The notes under the pieces: generated by a model
What the model was told of the DNA's origin: nothing
The model's database searches: none
The model's input: the letters and a program-made list of their open reading frames with translations, nothing else
Assembly (NCBI GenBank): GCA_027484915.1
Contig: JAIXSA010000033.1
Location: forward strand, 1 to 50,049
Direction of reading: 5' to 3'
Length of the DNA: 50,049 nucleotides
DNA from: Paracoccaceae bacterium
GTDB lineage: Bacteria > Pseudomonadota > Alphaproteobacteria > Rhodobacterales > Rhodobacteraceae
In this document: piece by piece, positions 41,070 through 49,045 of the stretch
Position numbering within the stretch: position 1 is the stretch's first letter
Layout: the number at the start of each line of letters is the position of its first letter
Made by a program: the position numbers and the translations under genes

Positions 41070-41474
41070 ATGACACCACGGGCAATCCTGGAAACGGCGG
41101 TCTACGCGGCTGATCTTGCAGCAGCGGAGGTGTTTTACCGGGATGTTCTGGGCCTGCCGGTGATTGCGAAGGTCGCGGGGCGGCACGTGTTCTTCCGGGT
41201 GGGTCCGGGGGTGCTGCTGGTCTTCGATCCCGCGGCGACGGAAGTGCCTTCGGGCAACCCGGATCTTCCAGTGCCCACACATGGCGCGCGGGGGCCGGGA
41301 CATGTGTGCTTTGCGGCCAGCCGGGACGAGATCGGCCGCTGGCGAGAGCGACTGACCGCGGCCAGTATCGAGATCGAGGCGGAGTTCGACTGGCCGAACG
41401 GGGCGCGGTCGCTGTACGTGCGGGACCCTGCAGGCAATTCGGTGGAGTTCGCCGAACCCCGGTTGTGGTCCTAG
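41070..41474 (+). CDS. VOC family protein (second, unrelated copy)
   Basis: A 134-aa vicinal-oxygen-chelate protein. Candidate ligands are Glu of [14 protein letters not shown] at the start, the His of [10 protein letters not shown] and the Glu of GNSVEFAE near the C-terminus. [10 protein letters not shown] marks the first helix. It is not closely related to the VOC gene at 16 kb. The ATG at 41070 is 31 bp after the transporter stop. Its stop overlaps the convergent glutaminase stop by 4 bp. The chemistry cannot be assigned. Confidence 0.88.
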   Translation: MTPRAILETAVYAADLAAAEVFYRDVLGLPVIAKVAGRHVFFRVGPGVLLVFDPAATEVPSGNPDLPVPTHGARGPGHVCFAASRDEIGRWRERLTAASIEIEAEFDWPNGARSLYVRDPAGNSVEFAEPRLWS

Positions 41475-42373
41475 CCGAAGATCGACCAGCCGGTGCGGCG
41501 GGCCAGCATCTCCAGCGCTTCGGTGCCAAGCTGGGAGTTGCCTTGGGCATTCAGGCCGGGGGACCAGACGGCGATCGAGGCGCGGCCGGGGGCGATGGCG
41601 AGAATGCCGCCGCCGACGCCGGACTTGCCGGGCAGGCCGACGCGGAAGGCGAACTCGCCCGAGCCGTCGTAGTGGCCGCAGGTCAGCATCAGGGCGTTGA
41701 TGCGCCGCACGCGTTCGGGCGCGATGAGGCGCTGGAACCCGGCGAGGAAGCGGCCGGAGCGGGCGAACTGCTCGACCGTCATAGCGATGGCGCATTGGTG
41801 GAAATAGGCGCCGAGGACGAGGTCGGGGGTGTTGGTCAGGTTGCCTTGTGACTTCAGGAAATGGGCGAGGGCAAAGTTGCGGTGGCCGGTTTCGGTTTCC
41901 GACTTTGCGATGGCGCGGTCGATGTGGATGTCCTCGTCCCCCGCGGCGGTGCGGAGGAAGGTCAGAAGCTCGGCCAGGTATTCCTTGGGCGGGTGGTGGC
42001 CCAGGGTCGCGTCGGTGGTGACAATGGCCCCGGCGTTGATGAATGGGTTGCGGGGGATGCCCTGTTCGCTTTCCAGCTGCAGGATCGAGTTGAAGGCAAG
42101 GCCCGAAGGTTCGCGCCTGACGCGGGTCCAGAGCTGGTCGCCCAGGCGGCCAAGCGCGATGGCAAGGCCGAAGACCTTGGAGACGGACTGGATCGAGAAG
42201 GGCGTGGCGCTGTCGCCGGCGGAAGCTTGCGTGCCGTCGGCAAGGGTGACGGAGATGCCGAACTGGTTCGCGTCGATTGCCGCAAGCTCGGGGATATAGT
42301 CGGCGGGCTGACCCCGGTCGGTGCGGGCGGCCATTTCGGCCGTGATCTCGGCAAGTGTCCGGGCGAGGGTCAC
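41471..42373 (-). CDS. glsA: Glutaminase (beta-lactamase-fold)
   Basis: A 300-aa glutaminase that hydrolyses L-glutamine to glutamate and ammonia. Active-site motifs: SVSK with the Ser63-x-x-Lys66 pair, and INAGAIVT, a Tyr/Asn-bearing YFHQCAIAM region and GKSGVGGG for the oxyanion. A GTG start at 42373 overlaps the TGA of hisH by 4 bp (GTGA), so translation is coupled to hisH, which encodes the glutamine amidotransferase subunit of imidazole glycerol phosphate synthase. Downstream of hisH a free glutaminase would share the same substrate; the coupling may be coincidental or serve ammonia supply. The start codon is inferred from the overlap and family length (about 308 aa). Confidence 0.92.
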   Translation of the reverse strand: MTLARTLAEITAEMAARTDRGQPADYIPELAAIDANQFGISVTLADGTQASAGDSATPFSIQSVSKVFGLAIALGRLGDQLWTRVRREPSGLAFNSILQLESEQGIPRNPFINAGAIVTTDATLGHHPPKEYLAELLTFLRTAAGDEDIHIDRAIAKSETETGHRNFALAHFLKSQGNLTNTPDLVLGAYFHQCAIAMTVEQFARSGRFLAGFQRLIAPERVRRINALMLTCGHYDGSGEFAFRVGLPGKSGVGGGILAIAPGRASIAVWSPGLNAQGNSQLGTEALEMLARRTGWSIFG

Positions 42374-43011
42374 GGGGTCCAGCGGAGGAAGTTGCCGATC
42401 AGGCGAAGGCCTGCAGCTTGGCTTTTCTCTGGGTGGAACTGGGTGCCGAGGATGTTGTCGCGCCCGACGATGGCGGTGATCGGGCCGCCGTAGTCGCAGA
42501 AGGCCAGCCGGTGCGCGGGGTTGGTGACGCGGAAGTGGTAGGAATGGACGAAATAGGCGTGGTCGCCGGTGCCGATGCCGTCGAGGACGGGGTGGGAGTG
42601 GTCGATGATGAGGTCGTTCCAACCCATGTGCGGGACCTTGAGGGCGCGGTCCTGCGGTTCGATCTTCACGACATCTCCGGCAATCCAGCCGAAGCCCGCA
42701 GTCTCGCGGTATTCGTGGCCGCGAGAGGCGAGCATCTGCATGCCGACGCAAATGCCAAGGAAGGGGCGGGCTTTGCGGATGACGGCCTCTTCGACGGCCT
42801 CGAAGAGCCCGCCGTAGGAGCCGAGGGCCTCACGGCAGGCCGGGAAGGCGCCATCGCCGGGCAGGACGATGCGGTCGGCGCGGGCGACGTCCTCGGGGCG
42901 GGAGGTGACGAGGATGTCACCGCCGCCAACCTCTGACGCCATGCGCTGGAAGGCTTTCTCGGCCGAGTGGAGGTTGCCGGAATCGTAATCGACAAGGACG
43001 GTCAGGGGCAT
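42370..43011 (-). CDS. hisH: Imidazole glycerol phosphate synthase, glutamine amidotransferase subunit
   Basis: HisH delivers ammonia from glutamine to HisF. The 213-aa class I amidotransferase has the nucleophile Cys88 in FLGICVGMQ, and the His/Glu of the triad in [10 protein letters not shown] near residues 196-198. The oxyanion strand VPHMGWND is the HisH hallmark. The start at 43011 is the first ATG; a TTG at 43035 would add eight residues. It overlaps glsA by 4 bp and lies 78 bp downstream of hisB, with a tandem AT-rich hairpin pair between them. Confidence 0.95.
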   Translation of the reverse strand: MPLTVLVDYDSGNLHSAEKAFQRMASEVGGGDILVTSRPEDVARADRIVLPGDGAFPACREALGSYGGLFEAVEEAVIRKARPFLGICVGMQMLASRGHEYRETAGFGWIAGDVVKIEPQDRALKVPHMGWNDLIIDHSHPVLDGIGTGDHAYFVHSYHFRVTNPAHRLAFCDYGGPITAIVGRDNILGTQFHPEKSQAAGLRLIGNFLRWTP

Positions 43012-43031
43012 CGGGGTCGTCTCATGTGCGG

Positions 43032-43077
43032 GCAAGAGTTTTGGAAAACTCTTGCAAATCTTTTCGAAAAGATTTGC
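43032..43077. repeat. Tandem AT-rich 24-nt hairpins between hisB and hisH
   Basis: Two hairpins with 10-bp arms and 4-nt loops: GCAAGAGTTT-TGGA-AAACTCTTGC (43032-43055) and the perfect 24-bp palindrome GCAAATCTTT-TCGA-AAAGATTTGC (43054-43077), sharing the GC at their junction. In minus orientation they follow the hisB stop and precede the hisH start, so they may lower transcription into hisH or serve as processing site. Same design as 35227-35275. Confidence 0.8.
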
Positions 43078-43089
43078 GGCGCCCGGTGG

Positions 43090-43677
43090 TTACAGGGCGC
43101 CCTTGGTCGAAGGCAGCGCGTCGCCGAGGCGGGGGTCGGGCTCTACCGCCTGGCGCAGGGCGCGGGCGACGGATTTGAACGCGGCCTCGGCGATGTGGTG
43201 GCTGTTGAAGCCGTGGAGCTTGTCGACGTGCAGCGTGATCCCGCCGTGGGTGGAGAGGGCCTGGAAGAATTCGCGCACAAGCTCGGTGTCGAAGGTGCCG
43301 ATCTTGGGGGTGGGGAAGTCAACGGTCCAGATCAGGAAGGGCCGCGCGGAGAGGTCCAGCGCGGTGGCAATCTGGGCGTCGTCCATCGCCAGGCGGAAGT
43401 GGCCGTAGCGGCGGATGCCGCGCTTGTCGCCAAGCGCCTTGGTCAGGGCCTGGCCGAGCGCGATGCCGACGTCTTCCACGGTGTGGTGGTCGTCGATGTG
43501 GAGGTCGCCCTTGGCGCGGACGTTGAGGTCGATCAGGCTGTGGCGCGCGAGCTGGTCCAGCATGTGGTCGAAGAAGCCGACGCCGGTCTGGCAGTCGGAC
43601 TTGCCCGTGCCGTCGAGAGCGACGGTGACGGAAATCTCGGTCTCGGCGGTCTTGCGGGTGACGGTGGCCTGGCGCAT
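43090..43677 (-). CDS. hisB: Imidazoleglycerol-phosphate dehydratase
   Basis: HisB dehydrates imidazole glycerol phosphate to imidazole acetol phosphate. The 195-aa monofunctional form (no fused phosphatase domain) shows the duplicated fold with the two manganese-binding motifs: [13 protein letters not shown] and [14 protein letters not shown] in the first half, and [24 protein letters not shown] in the second (shown in parts: [19 protein letters not shown]). The ATG at 43677 is preferred to 43683 because CAGGGG is then correctly spaced. It is the first gene of hisB-hisH-glsA and divergent from manC, 229 bp away. Confidence 0.95.
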   Translation of the reverse strand: MRQATVTRKTAETEISVTVALDGTGKSDCQTGVGFFDHMLDQLARHSLIDLNVRAKGDLHIDDHHTVEDVGIALGQALTKALGDKRGIRRYGHFRLAMDDAQIATALDLSARPFLIWTVDFPTPKIGTFDTELVREFFQALSTHGGITLHVDKLHGFNSHHIAEAAFKSVARALRQAVEPDPRLGDALPSTKGAL

Positions 43678-43906
43678 GGGCATCCCCTGGGTGACGCGGG
43701 CGTTATAGGACGCGGGGCGGCAGAGGGAAAGGCGGTTCGGGACGCTGGCACCGCAGGTGATGCAGCCCGGGCGCAGTGCGGTGGGGCCGAGCGGTGGTTG
43801 CAATCGGGTGGCAAATGATTATCCCCTTTGCCCAAGTCCGGGCATAATCTTGTCAGGACTTTCCGCGAGACATTCGTTGATATCCAGCTTGGAGCAGGCA
43901 TTGGTC

Positions 43907-45343
43907 ATGGCCGAACTTTTCCCGGTTCTTCTGTGTGGTGGGTCGGGGACGCGGCTTTGGCCCGTGTCGCGCAAGAGCTTTCCCAAGCAGTTCGTGCCGC
44001 TGGCGGGGGAAGGAACCCTGTTCCAGGCGGCGGCGGCACGGATGCGGGGGGCGGTTGGCGTTGCAAGTCCGCTGGTGATCACCAATTCCGACTTCCGCTT
44101 CATCGTGGCCGAGCAGCTGGCGGCGCAAGGACTGCGGCCGAGCGCGATCCTGATCGAGCCGTCGGCGCGGAACACGGGGCCAGCGATACTGGCGGCGGCG
44201 CTGCATCTGGCGGCGCAGGACCCCGAGGCGATGCTTCTGGTGATGCCGACTGACCATGCGATCCCGGATGTGGCGGCCTTCCGTACCGCCGTCGCCGCAG
44301 GCGTGCCGCGCGCGGAGGCGGGGCAGATCGTGACCTTCGGGGTCAGGCCGGACCGGGCCGAGACGGGCTATGGCTGGATCGAGGTGGCAGGGGCGGTGAC
44401 GGACGGCGCAGCCCATAAGGTGGCGCGCTTTGTCGAGAAGCCGGGTCTGGAGCGCGCGCAGGCGATGCTGGCCGAAGGGCGCTATCTGTGGAATGCGGGG
44501 ATATTCCTCGCCTCGGCCAAGGTGCTGATCGCGGCCTTCGAGGCGCATGCGGGTGACCTGGTGGGCCCGGTGTCGCAGGCGGTCCGGGGCGCGCGGGCGG
44601 ACCTGGACTTCCTGCGGTTGGCCGAGGCGCCGTGGGCGGGGGCGCGGGATATCTCGGTCGACTTCGCGGTGATGGAGAAGGCCGCGAACATCGAAGTGGT
44701 GCCCTTTGGCGCGGCCTGGTCCGATCTGGGCGACTGGAACGCGGTTTGGCGCGAGAATGGCAGCGGGACGGTCCGGCAGGGCGCGGTGACGGCGATCGAC
44801 TGCGAGGGGACGCTGCTGCGGTCCGAGGTCGAGGGACAGCATCTAGTGGGGATCGGGCTGACCGACCTTGTCGTCGTGGCGATGCCGGACGCGGTGCTGG
44901 TGGCCGACCGGTCGCGGGCGCAGGATGTGAAGCTGGCGGTGGCCGAGATGAAGGCCAATGCGGTGCGGCAGGCCGAGGTCTTTCCGCGCGATCACCGGCC
45001 CTGGGGCTGGTTCGAGACGCTGGCGCTGGCCGACCGGTTCCAGGTCAAGCGGATCGTGGTGAAACCGGGCGCGGCTTTAAGCCTGCAAAGCCACATCCAC
45101 CGGGCCGAGCACTGGATCGTGGTCAGCGGGACGGCTCAGGTCACGGTGGGGGATGAGGTGAAGTTGCTGAGCGAGAACCAGTCGGTCTATGTGCCGCTGG
45201 GCGCGATCCACCGGCTGGCGAACCCCGGCAAGGTGCCGGTGGTTCTGATCGAGGTGCAGACCGGCGCCTATCTGGGCGAGGACGATATCATCCGCTACGA
45301 AGACATCTATGCCCGGGGCGACGAGCAGGGGCCGAAGCGGTGA
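43907..45343 (+). CDS. manC: Mannose-1-phosphate guanylyltransferase / mannose-6-phosphate isomerase
   Basis: A 478-aa bifunctional enzyme making GDP-mannose for exopolysaccharide. The N-terminal nucleotidyltransferase has GGSGTRLWPVSRKSFPKQF (about 9-27) and FVEKPGLERAQAML; the C-terminal cupin isomerase (about 365-475) has RPWGWFETLALADRFQ, QSHIHRAEHWIVVSG and NQSVYVPLGAIHRLANPG with the metal-binding His/Glu/Gln. The ATG at 43907 is used; a TTG at 43901 is better spaced from GGAG (43891-43894) and would add two residues. It starts the plus-strand exopolysaccharide operon and overlaps the deacetylase gene by 4 bp (GTGA). A weak sigma70-like TTGCAA-N16-TATCCC lies at 43798-43825. Confidence 0.94.
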   Translation: MAELFPVLLCGGSGTRLWPVSRKSFPKQFVPLAGEGTLFQAAAARMRGAVGVASPLVITNSDFRFIVAEQLAAQGLRPSAILIEPSARNTGPAILAAALHLAAQDPEAMLLVMPTDHAIPDVAAFRTAVAAGVPRAEAGQIVTFGVRPDRAETGYGWIEVAGAVTDGAAHKVARFVEKPGLERAQAMLAEGRYLWNAGIFLASAKVLIAAFEAHAGDLVGPVSQAVRGARADLDFLRLAEAPWAGARDISVDFAVMEKAANIEVVPFGAAWSDLGDWNAVWRENGSGTVRQGAVTAIDCEGTLLRSEVEGQHLVGIGLTDLVVVAMPDAVLVADRSRAQDVKLAVAEMKANAVRQAEVFPRDHRPWGWFETLALADRFQVKRIVVKPGAALSLQSHIHRAEHWIVVSGTAQVTVGDEVKLLSENQSVYVPLGAIHRLANPGKVPVVLIEVQTGAYLGEDDIIRYEDIYARGDEQGPKR

Positions 45344-46173
45344 CCGACCCGGTGCTGTTCGACCGTCTGGCCATCGTCATGGCGCATCCGGATGACGAGG
45401 TGCTCTGGGCCGGATCGGCGCTGCGGGCGGCCGAGAAGATCGTGGTGGTCTACGGCGAGTTGCCTTGCGCGCGCGAGTTGACCGAGGGACGGAAAGCCGC
45501 GATGGCGGCCTTCCCGCTGCCGACGCTGGACTGGCTGGGGATGGTTGAGTCGGGGGTGTTCGACAGCGCCTCGTGGCCGACCCCGCTGGAGACGGAGTAT
45601 GGCGTCTTCCCGCACCGCGCGTTGCGGGTGTTGGACAGCTTTGATCCCGACCGCTACCGGCACCAGTTCGGCGAGTTGCGCACGGTGCTGCGGGACCGTC
45701 TGGCGGGGATGAGAAACGTGATCGCGCATGGCCCCTGGGGCGAATACGGGCACGAGGACCACATCCAGGTCTTCCGCGTGGTGGCAAGCCTTGCGGAAGA
45801 GATGGGCTTTCGGCTTTGGGTGCCGGGCTATGTGGCGCCCAAGGCCGAGGCGCTGATGCAGCGCAACCTGCGCTTCCTGGGCCGCCCGACCGTTCCCTTG
45901 CCGATCGACCCGGTCCTGGCCGACGAGATCGCCCAGATCTACAAACGCACGAAGACCTGGACCTGGTTCGACGACTATGTCTGGCCGGATGCCGAGCAGT
46001 TCCTTCCCTGGTATCCGCAGGGTGCGCCGGAGGGGCAGGCCGCTGTCGTCAAGGATATCCAGCGGATCCGGTTGCCGGCGGATTTCGAGGCCAACCCAAG
46101 GCCGTGGGAGAACCGTCGTCGCAGATGGGTTCGCCTGGCCCTGTCCTGGCTGAACGCGCGCAAGGCAGGCTAG
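45340..46173 (+). CDS. PIG-L family N-deacetylase
   Basis: A 277-aa enzyme of the PIG-L/LmbE family of zinc-dependent deacetylases acting on N-acetylglucosamine derivatives. The zinc motif is AHPDDE (14-19), with the second ligand pair in GEYGHEDHIQV near residue 135. The C-terminal half is basic with WVRLALSWLNARK at the end. In this operon a role in de-N-acetylating a lipid-linked or polymeric sugar is likely. The GTG start overlaps the manC stop (GTGA). The next gene's GTG begins right after the TAG stop. Confidence 0.85.
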   Translation: MTDPVLFDRLAIVMAHPDDEVLWAGSALRAAEKIVVVYGELPCARELTEGRKAAMAAFPLPTLDWLGMVESGVFDSASWPTPLETEYGVFPHRALRVLDSFDPDRYRHQFGELRTVLRDRLAGMRNVIAHGPWGEYGHEDHIQVFRVVASLAEEMGFRLWVPGYVAPKAEALMQRNLRFLGRPTVPLPIDPVLADEIAQIYKRTKTWTWFDDYVWPDAEQFLPWYPQGAPEGQAAVVKDIQRIRLPADFEANPRPWENRRRRWVRLALSWLNARKAG

Positions 46174-46761
46174 GTGGAGCTGCTTCAGACCTCGATTACT
46201 TGCGCCTTCACTCGCTGGAGCCCCGGTTTGGGCGACAACAATCTGATGGGCTGGTTGACGGTGCTGGTCTATCTGGCCGCAGGGATCGCGTCGGCCCGCG
46301 CGGCGCTGGCCTGTGGGGGCGACGGGCCAAAGGTGCTGGAGCGGCGCTTCTGGTGGACTGCGGCGGCAGTGATGTTGCTGCTGGCGGTCAACAAGCAGCT
46401 GGACCTGCAGTCGCTTCTGACGATGCTGGCTCGCTGCCATGCGTCTTTGGCGGGCTGGTACGGCCAGCGTCGCAGCCTGCAGCGCGCCTTCATCTTTCTG
46501 GTGGCCGGTGGCGGGTTTGGCCTGATGGTCCTCTTGGCCCTGCTTCTGCGCAGCATCCTTGACCGGGTCTGGGTAGCACTGGCCGGTTTGACCTTCGTCT
46601 GCGTCTTCGTGGTGATCCGGGCCGCGAGCTTTCATCACTTGGACGGTCTGATCGGGAGCGTCGCAATGGGCCTCGAGGTGAACTGGATTCTGGAACTGCC
46701 GGGACCGCTTCTGGTGCTTGGCACCGCCTGGCGCCGCCGAGCGACCCTCTCGGCGGCCTGA
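46174..46761 (+). CDS. Polytopic membrane protein of unknown function
   Basis: A 195-aa protein with four to five membrane helices (about residues 24-46, 56-74, 102-126, 131-152 and 168-185) and Cys/His residues in loops (CHASLAGWY; FHHLDGL). The GTG start (46174) directly follows the TAG of the deacetylase, so it is co-translated in the exopolysaccharide operon. No transporter, polymerase or acyltransferase signature is recognised. An export or assembly role is only suggested by position. Confidence 0.75.
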   Translation: MELLQTSITCAFTRWSPGLGDNNLMGWLTVLVYLAAGIASARAALACGGDGPKVLERRFWWTAAAVMLLLAVNKQLDLQSLLTMLARCHASLAGWYGQRRSLQRAFIFLVAGGGFGLMVLLALLLRSILDRVWVALAGLTFVCVFVVIRAASFHHLDGLIGSVAMGLEVNWILELPGPLLVLGTAWRRRATLSAA

Positions 46762-47297
46762 TCGAGCCCAAGCCGAATCGCGATTGAGCACGTTCATCGT
46801 CCGGGATGGGCCTCTTGCCCGTCGTTTGGGCAGACGCGGCACTCCGCCGGCCACCTTAACAAAAAATTCACCGTTTCGAGATTCCGCACAATTTCGTGCT
46901 TAAGACGCATGCGCCGGAAGGCATCTGTCACGGCCAAATGACGCAGTGCAGCGTAGTTGCGGCGGCCCGCCTGCCAAAACCCGTGGAAAAACATGGCAAT
47001 GGTGTGGCGAAACTTCGCTTTGTTGACAAAATCCGCTGGACTCGGGTTCGCAGCACCCGTTTCCAGCCGTGCGCTACCCCGATCCTGAATACAACCATAG
47101 CGTGTAACCCAATGAGAAGTAATCACTTTCTGTGCGTTTCGTCACTTATGGCGAGATTGCGGCAGTGGAACCTCGATGGTAGAAGCGTGTTGTGAAGCAG
47201 ACGGTGTAATCGGTGTCTGGTTCGGGACCGGGTCGGCAATATAGGGCCGGTTTGGCAAGATTTTGCTCAAGGATTGTACCCTTTCGGAGGCGGTAAA
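46762..47297. other. 536-bp intergenic region, promoter zone of the sugar transferase
   Basis: No credible ORF or RNA gene. The stretch is unusually AT-rich for this genome, with CTTAACAAAAAATT at about 46855-46868 and a TTGACAAAA at about 47034. The best sigma70-like promoter, TTGCGG-N17-TAGAAG, spans 47157-47185 upstream of the ExoY-type gene. AT-rich blocks of this kind are typical of exopolysaccharide regulators such as MucR/Ros or H-NS-like proteins, but no specific site was recognised. Confidence 0.6.
47157..47185 (+). promoter_or_regulatory. Sigma70-like promoter for the sugar transferase gene
   Basis: TTGCGG (47157-47162) and TAGAAG (47180-47185) are separated by 17 nt, with the start site expected near 47193, about 105 bp before the ATG. 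It is a modest match, the best in the gap. Confidence 0.35.
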
Positions 47298-47990
47298 ATG
47301 GATGTTCGTTCAGACCTAGGCGAGCAGAGTTTCGAGCGGCCTTCGATCACTGTCGGTCAGGGTTGGGTGCGCGTCCGCAGAGAGCCGCTGTATCGCCGGG
47401 TTCTGAAGCGCTGGGTGGATGTTGCCCTTGTGGTGCTTGTCGCGCCGTTCATCGTGCCGGTCGTGTTGGTTCTGGCTCTTGTGCTGAAGTTGACGGGTCA
47501 TTCCCCGTTCTTCTTCCAGGACCGCGTCGGCAAGGATGGCAGGATCTTCAAGCTATGGAAGCTGCGCACGATGGTGCCCGATGCCGATGCGCGGCTGCGG
47601 GCCTATCTGCAAAGCGATGCGAACGTGCGGCAGGAATGGGAAACCTTCCAGAAGCTGGCGCGAGATCCCCGTATCACCGAGTTTGGCCAGTTCCTGCGCA
47701 AAAGCTCGCTTGACGAGCTGCCGCAGCTTTGGAACGTGCTGGTCGGGGACATGAGCCTGGTTGGCCCGCGCCCGATGATGGTGGACCAGCAGGACCTGTA
47801 TCCGGGCAGCGCCTATTATGCCCTGCGGCCCGGGCTGACCGGCACCTGGCAGATTTCGGAACGCAACCACTCGACCTTCGCCCAGCGCGCCGAGTTCGAC
47901 GCCGAGTACGAGCGGAGCCTGACGTTCATCAGGGATTTGAAGATCCTGCTGGCGACTGTGGGTGTGGTGCTGAGGGCGACTGGGAAGTAA
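47298..47990 (+). CDS. Undecaprenyl-phosphate sugar-1-phosphate transferase (ExoY/WcaJ type)
   Basis: A 230-aa bacterial sugar transferase that starts repeat-unit assembly by moving a sugar-1-phosphate onto undecaprenyl phosphate. Features: one membrane/re-entrant helix (about 34-56, VDVALVVLVAPFIVPVVLVL), RVGKDGRIFKLWKLRTM (about 75-91), the Asp/Glu pair in SLDELPQLWNVLVGDMSLVG and the RPGLTGTWQISERN motif. The short length, without extra N-terminal helices, fits the ExoY/PssY group. GGAGG at 47286-47290 is 7 bp before the ATG. It is the likely first enzyme of the exopolysaccharide pathway that uses GDP-mannose from manC. Its 3' end overlaps the convergent small membrane gene by about 60 bp. 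Confidence 0.93.
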   Translation: MDVRSDLGEQSFERPSITVGQGWVRVRREPLYRRVLKRWVDVALVVLVAPFIVPVVLVLALVLKLTGHSPFFFQDRVGKDGRIFKLWKLRTMVPDADARLRAYLQSDANVRQEWETFQKLARDPRITEFGQFLRKSSLDELPQLWNVLVGDMSLVGPRPMMVDQQDLYPGSAYYALRPGLTGTWQISERNHSTFAQRAEFDAEYERSLTFIRDLKILLATVGVVLRATGK

Positions 47991-48183
47991 GCGGGGGTTG
48001 CGCGGCGCCTTCGCGCGGGCTGTACCTGATCCACGCGACAAGGGCCACGCCGGGCAGCAGGATCAGAAAGCCGGTCGCGGGATAGGCCAGCAGGACAGCC
48101 CAGAGTGGAAAGTCATAGATATACAGGACCACCGAGACGCTGGCAGCGCAAAACATCGCGATCAATACCAGGCCCAATGCCAT
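47929..48183 (-). CDS. Tiny two-helix membrane protein, paralogue 1
   Basis: An 84-aa protein starting at 48183 (MALGLVLIAMF) with two membrane helices (about 3-22 and 25-50). The second includes PLWAVLLAYPATGFLILLPG. A Pro/Ser-rich tail follows. It shares the pattern PLWAV-LAYP-G-LL with the 70-aa protein at 48403-48615, so the two are paralogues. Its 3' end overlaps the sugar transferase gene by about 60 bp on the opposite strand. No family is recognised. Confidence 0.6.
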   Translation of the reverse strand: MALGLVLIAMFCAASVSVVLYIYDFPLWAVLLAYPATGFLILLPGVALVAWIRYSPREGAAQPPLTSQSPSAPHPQSPAGSSNP

Positions 48184-48402
48184 CCATGACTCCCCAGTCG
48201 GAGCACCATCGTTACATAACCCAGGACAGTTCGACAACCTAGGCGTCCCGGGGCATTCGTCGAGACATTACGCGTGATTCAGGTTCTCGCCAAACGTCCT
48301 TCGGTCTGTCTTTGGCGGAACATGGCCGATGCTTTTCCGGAAGACCCGACTGGGTCACCTACGTCGCGGGCGTCTTCGGTGGACCTGCAGGGGCCGGATC
48401 GA

Positions 48403-48615
48403 TCAGGCCTGGGTGCGCAGGGTCCGTTCGGACGGGACGGACTGACGGGCGCGGATGCTCCACAATGCGGCGGTCAGGAGGAGCGTCAGGCTGCAGACGG
48501 CCGGGTAACTGATCACGACCGCCCAGATCGGAAGCGACAGGGCGAGGGTCATGGCCACGGCTGCAAGGCCGACCACTGCGGACACCAGAACCATTCCTGC
48601 CATCATTTCACGCAT
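48403..48615 (-). CDS. Tiny two-helix membrane protein, paralogue 2
   Basis: A 70-aa protein (start 48615, or an internal ATG at 48603) with two membrane helices. The central part LSLPIWAVVISYPAVCSLTL parallels the other small protein's DFPLWAVLLAYPATGFLILL. It ends in a basic RARQS tail. Two such paralogues on the same strand between exopolysaccharide genes suggest a local duplication and a possible regulatory role. The 219-bp gap between the two contains no gene. Confidence 0.6.
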   Translation of the reverse strand: MREMMAGMVLVSAVVGLAAVAMTLALSLPIWAVVISYPAVCSLTLLLTAALWSIRARQSVPSERTLRTQA

Positions 48616-49045
48616 CCCCTACGTGGTTTACAATCGCAGCGTGTTGGTGCGGCATGGCAAGATTATGGCCGTGCGTTGGAAAATCTGCGTCGGATCGAAA
48701 AGTGCAAGAGCCTCCTGTTCCGGTCGCGGGCGGGCGGGGCGGCGGCGGTGGCGCTTGCGCGGGCCAGTTCAGGGGTTGCCGGTGGGAAGGTCGACCTTTG
48801 GTGACCCGGAGGTGGAATGGAATTAAGCTATTGATACGGAATGACATAATGGAAGGTTTGGAGTGCGCGGCGGGGCTTGGCGGGGCAATCGGCGGCGCGC
48901 CTGCCGGTCGCAGGTCCGAGGGCGCGGCGACATGCCGCAAGGCGCAAGGGCCGTCCCCCCGGTCAAATCCGGAAGTTGCCAAGGATTGCCTTTCTTTTGT
49001 CATTCCGGGACAGCAAGGTAGGCCCGGACATTGGGGTGCAGTTCA
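48616..49045. other. 430-bp intergenic region before the ABC exporter
   Basis: Several overlapping frames are open, but none looks like a protein. A low-GC patch (about 48820-48855, GAATTAAGCTATTGATACGG then AATGACATAATGG) stands out and is the best place for the exporter's promoter. The following 150 bp are very GC-rich with imperfect inverted repeats. I see no RNA gene. Confidence 0.5.
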
